From: Bradyrhizobium sp.
GTDB lineage: Bacteria > Pseudomonadota > Alphaproteobacteria > Rhizobiales > Xanthobacteraceae
Length of the DNA: 8,677 nucleotides
Assembly (NCBI GenBank): GCA_019243075.1
Contig: JAFAUV010000003.1
Location: 1-8,677 of the forward strand
Reading direction: 5' to 3'
Of this stretch, positions 5,843 through 8,677 are shown one piece after another. Made by a program: the position numbers and the translations under genes. The first letter of the stretch is position 1; each line of letters starts with the position of its first letter. The notes beneath the pieces were generated by a model. That model had not been told where the DNA came from. It saw only the letters and a list, made by a program, of their open reading frames with translations, and did no database searches.

Positions 5843-6847
5843 ATGTCTGGTTTCGACGTCTTCGCGATCGTTCTGGTCCTGCTTGTCATCGCCACCCTGT
5901 TCTCCGGCATCAAGACCGTGCCGCAGGGCTGGGACTGGACCATCGAACGGTTCGGCAAATACACCCACACGCTGTCGCCAGGGCTCAACCTGATCGTGCC
6001 GTATTTCGACCGGGTCGGCCGCAAGATCAACATGATGGAGCAGGTGATCGACATTCCCGAGCAGGAGGTGATCACCAAGGACAACGCCACCGTCACCGTC
6101 GACGGCGTCGCCTTCTTCCAGGTGTTCGACGCCGCCAAGGCGAGTTACGAAGTCGCCAATCTCGCGCAGGCGATCACGGTGCTGACCATGACCAACATCC
6201 GCTCGGTGATGGGCTCGATGGATCTCGACCAGGTGCTGTCGCATCGCGACGAGATCAACGAGCGGTTGTTGCGCGTGGTCGATGCCGCGGTCTCGCCCTG
6301 GGGCGTCAAGGTCAATCGCATCGAGATCAAGGATATCGTGCCGCCGGCCGACCTCGTGGAAGCGATGGGCCGGCAGATGAAGGCCGAGCGCGTCAAGCGC
6401 GCCGACATCTTGCAGGCGGAAGGCCAGCGGCAATCGGAAATCCTGCGCGCCGAGGGCGCCAAGCAGAGCCAGATCCTGCAGGCCGAGGGCCGGCGCGAAG
6501 CCGCCTTCCGCGACGCCGAAGCGCGCGAACGCTCGGCGGAAGCCGAGGCCAAGGCGACCCAGATGGTCTCGGACGCGATCGCCAAGGGCGACGTGGCTTC
6601 GCTCAACTACTTCATCGCCGACAAATACATCAAGGCGTTCGGGCAGTTTGCCGGCGCGCCGAACCAGAAGATCATCCTGCTGCCGATGGAGGCGACCAGC
6701 ATGCTGGGCTCGCTCGCCGGCATCGGGGAGATCGCCAGGGCCACGTTCGGCGAAAGCGCCGTGTCCGCGCAGGCCGCCGCGCGCCGCGCCACCTCGGTGC
6801 CACCGACCGGCCCCGCTCCGCCGGCGGTGCCGCCGCAGGGAGCTTGA
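5843..6847 (+). CDS. qmcA: SPFH/stomatin-like membrane protein, QmcA type
   Basis: This 334-residue protein organises membrane microdomains and is thought to act with NfeD partners in membrane-protein quality control. One N-terminal hydrophobic segment (about 4-22) is followed by the SPFH/band-7 domain. VPQGWDWTIERFGKYTHTLSPG and INMMEQVIDIPEQEVITKDN align closely with what I recall of E. coli QmcA, as do TMTNIRSVMGSMDLD and MKAERVKRADIL. From residue 189 there is a coiled-coil stalk of 11-residue repeats (ILQAEGQRQSE, ILRAEGAKQSQ, ILQAEGRREAA, then a weaker fourth), visible in the DNA as 33-base units from 6407. The C-terminal tail (about 310-334) is rich in Ala and Pro and is probably flexible. 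A strong ribosome site at 5834-5838 fixes the start. The stop is doubled (TGA TAG). The NfeD gene follows after 13 bases, so the two form an operon. Confidence 0.95.
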   Translation: MSGFDVFAIVLVLLVIATLFSGIKTVPQGWDWTIERFGKYTHTLSPGLNLIVPYFDRVGRKINMMEQVIDIPEQEVITKDNATVTVDGVAFFQVFDAAKASYEVANLAQAITVLTMTNIRSVMGSMDLDQVLSHRDEINERLLRVVDAAVSPWGVKVNRIEIKDIVPPADLVEAMGRQMKAERVKRADILQAEGQRQSEILRAEGAKQSQILQAEGRREAAFRDAEARERSAEAEAKATQMVSDAIAKGDVASLNYFIADKYIKAFGQFAGAPNQKIILLPMEATSMLGSLAGIGEIARATFGESAVSAQAAARRATSVPPTGPAPPAVPPQGA

Positions 6848-6860
6848 TAGAGGACGTGTC

Positions 6861-7307
6861 ATGGCCGAGATGTTTTCGACATTGGGCACCTGGAACTGGC
6901 TGATCTTCGGCTTCATCCTGATGGCGCTGGAGCTGATCGCGCCGGGTGTCTTCCTGTTCTGGTTCGGTCTCGCCGCCCTCCTTGTCGGCTTGCTATCGTT
7001 CGCGCTGCATCCGTCCTGGCAGACGCAGCTTCTGCTGTTCGCGGCGGTGGCGGTGGCCGCCGTGCCGCTGTGGCGGCGCCTCTCGCGCAGCAACCGCGAA
7101 GCGAGCAAGAGCAATCCCTATCTCAACCGGCGCGCCGCCGCTCTCGTCGGCCGGGAGTTCACGCTGGAGAAGCCGATCATCGACGGCTCCGGCACGGTGC
7201 GGGTCGACGACACCATCTGGCGCGTCGCCGGCCCCGACGCGCCAGCCGGCAGCCGGGTGAAGGTGGTGCAGGCCGATGGCGCCAATCTCACGGTGGCGGC
7301 GGCGTAG
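6861..7307 (+). CDS. NfeD-family membrane protein (YbbJ-like), partner of QmcA
   Basis: This 148-residue protein is the short NfeD type without a protease domain. Two or three hydrophobic helices (about 13-30, 33-49 and 55-70) are followed by a basic linker. A soluble C-terminal beta-barrel (OB-fold, about 92-148) contains LVGREFTLEKPI, GSGTVRVDDTIWRV and GSRVKVVQADGANLTV. In many bacteria an NfeD gene sits directly beside an SPFH gene, as ybbJ does beside qmcA in E. coli, and the products are thought to assemble together in the membrane. GAGGA at 6850-6854 lies six bases before the ATG, and the gene starts 13 bases after qmcA ends. The last 20 bases overlap the 3' end of the convergent HxlR-type gene; no terminator separates them. 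Confidence 0.94.
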   Translation: MAEMFSTLGTWNWLIFGFILMALELIAPGVFLFWFGLAALLVGLLSFALHPSWQTQLLLFAAVAVAAVPLWRRLSRSNREASKSNPYLNRRAAALVGREFTLEKPIIDGSGTVRVDDTIWRVAGPDAPAGSRVKVVQADGANLTVAAA

Positions 7308-7656
7308 GTCGAGATGACGAGGTCTGCCGCCCGCTCCACTTCTCCGCAAAATGATGTAACGGCATGAATTTCTCGCCGAGCTCGCGGCCGAGCGCCGTCA
7401 GCCCATACCCGCCATCACCCAGCTCGATGAGATCGGCCTCGCGTAATTCCTGCAGCCGCTCATTCAGCACGGTGGGTGACGCTTCGTCGCAGGCGGCGCG
7501 CAGCGCGCGCGAGGTCAGGGCCCCGTCGCGCAGCTCCCATAATATCCGCAAGGTCCAGCGCCGGCCCAACAGGTCGAGCAGCATCATGATCGGCCGGCCC
7601 CGGCGCGAGCCGCGGGCGCGGAGTTTGGCGCTTGTTCTGACCGGCGGCTTTGGCAT
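7288..7656 (-). CDS. HxlR-family winged-helix transcriptional regulator
   Basis: This 122-residue protein has a single HxlR (DUF24) DNA-binding domain at about 22-110. The hallmark LLGRRWTLRILWEL occupies residues 29-42, SPTVLNERLQELREADLI (60-77) covers the likely recognition helix, and GYGLTALGREL marks the wing. The N-terminal 20 residues are basic, and the tail is polar and rich in Pro. Characterised relatives such as YodB and HypR sense quinones, aldehydes or oxidants through an N-terminal Cys near the start of the domain. Here that position is RPIMM and the only Cys is C56, so classical thiol sensing at that site is unlikely. AAGGGAG on the - strand (7662-7668) is a good ribosome site. 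The gene is divergent from the CMD gene, with twin palindromes in the shared 71-base promoter region, so it very likely controls both itself and that gene. Confidence 0.92.
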   Translation of the reverse strand: MPKPPVRTSAKLRARGSRRGRPIMMLLDLLGRRWTLRILWELRDGALTSRALRAACDEASPTVLNERLQELREADLIELGDGGYGLTALGRELGEKFMPLHHFAEKWSGRQTSSSRPTPPPP

Positions 7657-7671
7657 GCGAGCTCCCTTGCG

Positions 7672-7692
7672 ATGCTACGGAATATGTAGCAT
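7672..7692. promoter_or_regulatory. Palindromic operator 1 in the hxlR/CMD divergent promoter
   Basis: ATGCTAC (7672-7678) and GTAGCAT (7686-7692) form a perfect palindrome around a 7-base spacer. The core TGCTAC-N7-GTAGCA is shared with the next site, whose centre is 22 bases away, about two helical turns. HxlR-family regulators such as B. subtilis YodB are known to bind TAC…GTA palindromes, so the adjacent HxlR protein is the likely ligand. The site lies close to the regulator's own ribosome site and would suit autoregulation. Confidence 0.75.
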
Positions 7693-7715
7693 GGTGCTAC
7701 TGATAGTGTAGCACC
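7693..7715. promoter_or_regulatory. Palindromic operator 2 in the hxlR/CMD divergent promoter
   Basis: GGTGCTAC (7693-7700) and GTAGCACC (7708-7715) form a perfect 8-base palindrome around a 7-base spacer, abutting operator 1 without a gap. It ends just one base before the GGAG ribosome site (7717-7720) of the CMD gene, so a bound protein would cover the start of transcription or the -10 region of that gene. No consensus -35/-10 pair could be fixed on either strand; GATAGT at 7702-7707 inside this site is a possible -10. Confidence 0.75.
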
Positions 7716-7727
7716 CGGAGCCCCGTC

Positions 7728-8303
7728 ATGTCACGCATCGTCCCGCTTCGCCCGCCTTATGCGCCCGAAATCCAGCAGCAGTTCGACCGCGTCATGCGCG
7801 GCGCGCCACCGCTGATGCTGTTTCGGGTCATGGCCGGCCATGCGCGTGCCTGGGACAAGTTTCGCACCAGCAGCCTGCTCGACCGCGGGCCGTTGTCGTT
7901 GCGCCAACGCGAGATCGTCATCGACCGCACCTGCGCGCTGAACGCTTGCGAATACGAGTGGGGCGTGCATGTCGCGATCTTCGCTGGAGCCGCCGGGCTC
8001 ACCGAGGCGCAGGTCCGCGCTACGGTGCTCGAGGGAGCCGATGCGCCATGCTGGTCGGAAGCGGAGCAGGCGCTGATCGCCGCGGTCGATGCGCTGCATC
8101 ACCGCGCGACGCTGAGCGCCGCCGAATTTGCGGCGCTGTCGAAGCATTACGACGAGGAACAGATCCTGGAGGTCATGCTGCTCGGCGGTTTCTACCGCAC
8201 GGTGTCATATCTGGCGAACGGGCTCGCGCTGCCGCTGGAGGCGACGGCGGCGCGGTTTCCCGCTAGGCCACTCCCGCCCGCAGCAGATCGTGCAAATGAA
8301 TGA
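7728..8303 (+). CDS. Carboxymuconolactone decarboxylase (CMD) family protein
   Basis: This 191-residue protein belongs to the AhpD-like/CMD all-alpha superfamily, which includes gamma-carboxymuconolactone decarboxylase and AhpD-type alkylhydroperoxidases. The core is LSLRQREIVIDRTCALNA followed by CEYEWGVHV at 74-82, a common variant motif of the family with Glu75, Glu77, Trp78 and His81. AhpD enzymes carry CxxC-xxx-His. By spacing from His81, C74 fits the first Cys position, while the second is Glu77, so AhpD-type disulfide chemistry is not expected. The substrate is unknown; such proteins often sit with regulators of aromatic or electrophile stress. GGAG at 7717-7720, seven bases before ATG 7728, supports the start. 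Its last 41 bases overlap the 3' end of kdsD on the other strand. Confidence 0.9.
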   Translation: MSRIVPLRPPYAPEIQQQFDRVMRGAPPLMLFRVMAGHARAWDKFRTSSLLDRGPLSLRQREIVIDRTCALNACEYEWGVHVAIFAGAAGLTEAQVRATVLEGADAPCWSEAEQALIAAVDALHHRATLSAAEFAALSKHYDEEQILEVMLLGGFYRTVSYLANGLALPLEATAARFPARPLPPAADRANE

Positions 8304-8677
8304 TCCCGACCGGCTTGTTCGCCTCGGTCACGATCAGGGTCGTGATCTTCGCCGAATTGAGCAGCTCCAGCGCTTCGCTGGCGAGCGAATCGCGGTCGAT
8401 GACCTTCGGCGAGCGGGTCATGATGTCCTCGACGTGCGAATCCATCAGGTCGGACCGCATCTGGCGGCGCAGATCGCCGTCCGTGATGATGCCGGCCATG
8501 TGGCCTGTGGCATCGACGATGGCGAGGCAGCCAAAGCCCTTGGCCGACATCTCGACCAGCGCGTCCGACATTCTGGTGCCGACCGGCTTCAGCGGCACGG
8601 CCTCGCCGGTGTGCATCAGGTCGGAGGTGTGCTTGAGCATCGCGCCCAATTTGCCGCCGGGATGGAATTTGGCAAAT
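8263..8677 (-). CDS. kdsD: Arabinose-5-phosphate isomerase KdsD, C-terminal half (partial)
   Basis: The window contains the last 137 residues; the N-terminal SIS sugar-isomerase domain lies beyond base 8677. The visible part begins FAKFHPGGKLGA, the highly conserved junction of KdsD/KpsF/GutQ proteins. Two CBS domains follow: one around MSDALVEMSAKGFGCLAIVD…GIITDGDLRRQM, the other around DIMTRSPKVI…LNSAKITTLIV…PVGIIHLHDLL. The enzyme converts ribulose 5-phosphate to arabinose 5-phosphate, the first step toward Kdo for lipopolysaccharide, in the cytoplasm. The CBS pair probably modulates activity. The family also includes KpsF and GutQ paralogues, but the household role is most likely. The gene is convergent with the CMD gene and overlaps it by 41 bases, with no terminator visible between them. 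Confidence 0.93.
   Translation of the reverse strand, partial: FAKFHPGGKLGAMLKHTSDLMHTGEAVPLKPVGTRMSDALVEMSAKGFGCLAIVDATGHMAGIITDGDLRRQMRSDLMDSHVEDIMTRSPKVIDRDSLASEALELLNSAKITTLIVTEANKPVGIIHLHDLLRAGVA

Noticed and set aside
6407..6538. 33-base direct repeats that could suggest a repeat array
   Set aside because: They encode the 11-residue coiled-coil units of the SPFH stalk and are explained by protein structure.
5702..7114. 470-codon - strand reading frame opposite qmcA and nfeD
   Set aside because: It is a high-GC shadow of two well-supported genes and would span their boundary.
1..8677. CRISPR array, tRNA, rRNA, transposase or integrase
   Set aside because: No regularly spaced repeat array, cloverleaf or recognisable mobile-element protein was seen on either strand.

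Overview
The window is high-GC, densely packed bacterial DNA. Its gene content and protein sequences point to an alphaproteobacterium of the Bradyrhizobium/Nitrobacteraceae group. The ferrochelatase is very close to what I recall of Bradyrhizobium HemH, and the gap at 2201-2757 holds a dispersed repeat whose chance translations I recognise from many Bradyrhizobium-type genomes. This assignment is from memory and family resemblance, not from a search.

Layout. (1) Positions 1-2200, + strand: the end of a carbohydrate ABC transporter operon, in the order ATPase C-terminus, permease, periplasmic binding protein. The ATPase and permease genes overlap by one base. The binding protein follows a 90-base gap that holds a hairpin and a second possible start. 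(2) 2201-2757: no credible gene, but a structured intergenic repeat whose core is a 109-base long hairpin. (3) 2758-3156, - strand: a small MAPEG-family membrane protein, divergent from (4) 3244-4281, + strand: hemH, the last step of protoheme synthesis. (5) 4340-5566, + strand: a GT87 (DUF2029) polytopic glycosyltransferase. (6) 5567-5842: a leader region, then 5843-7307, + strand: a two-gene SPFH/NfeD membrane operon (QmcA-like stomatin plus its NfeD partner). (7) 7288-8303: a divergent pair, an HxlR-family winged-helix regulator (-) and a carboxymuconolactone-decarboxylase (CMD) family enzyme (+). The 71 bases between them contain two abutting perfect palindromes with the same core. (8) 8263-8677, - strand: the C-terminal CBS-domain half of KdsD (arabinose-5-phosphate isomerase).

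How the genes work together. The ABC genes form one uptake system. qmcA and nfeD form one membrane-microdomain module. The HxlR/CMD pair looks like a self-contained, ligand- or stress-controlled detoxification or catabolic unit; its two ends overlap the tails of its neighbours (20 and 41 bases). hemH, the MAPEG protein, GT87 and kdsD look like independent household genes of the cell envelope and cofactor metabolism.

I do not see a clearly new multi-gene system. The strongest unexplained signals are the twin operators at 7672-7715 and the strand-polar long hairpin at 2561-2669.
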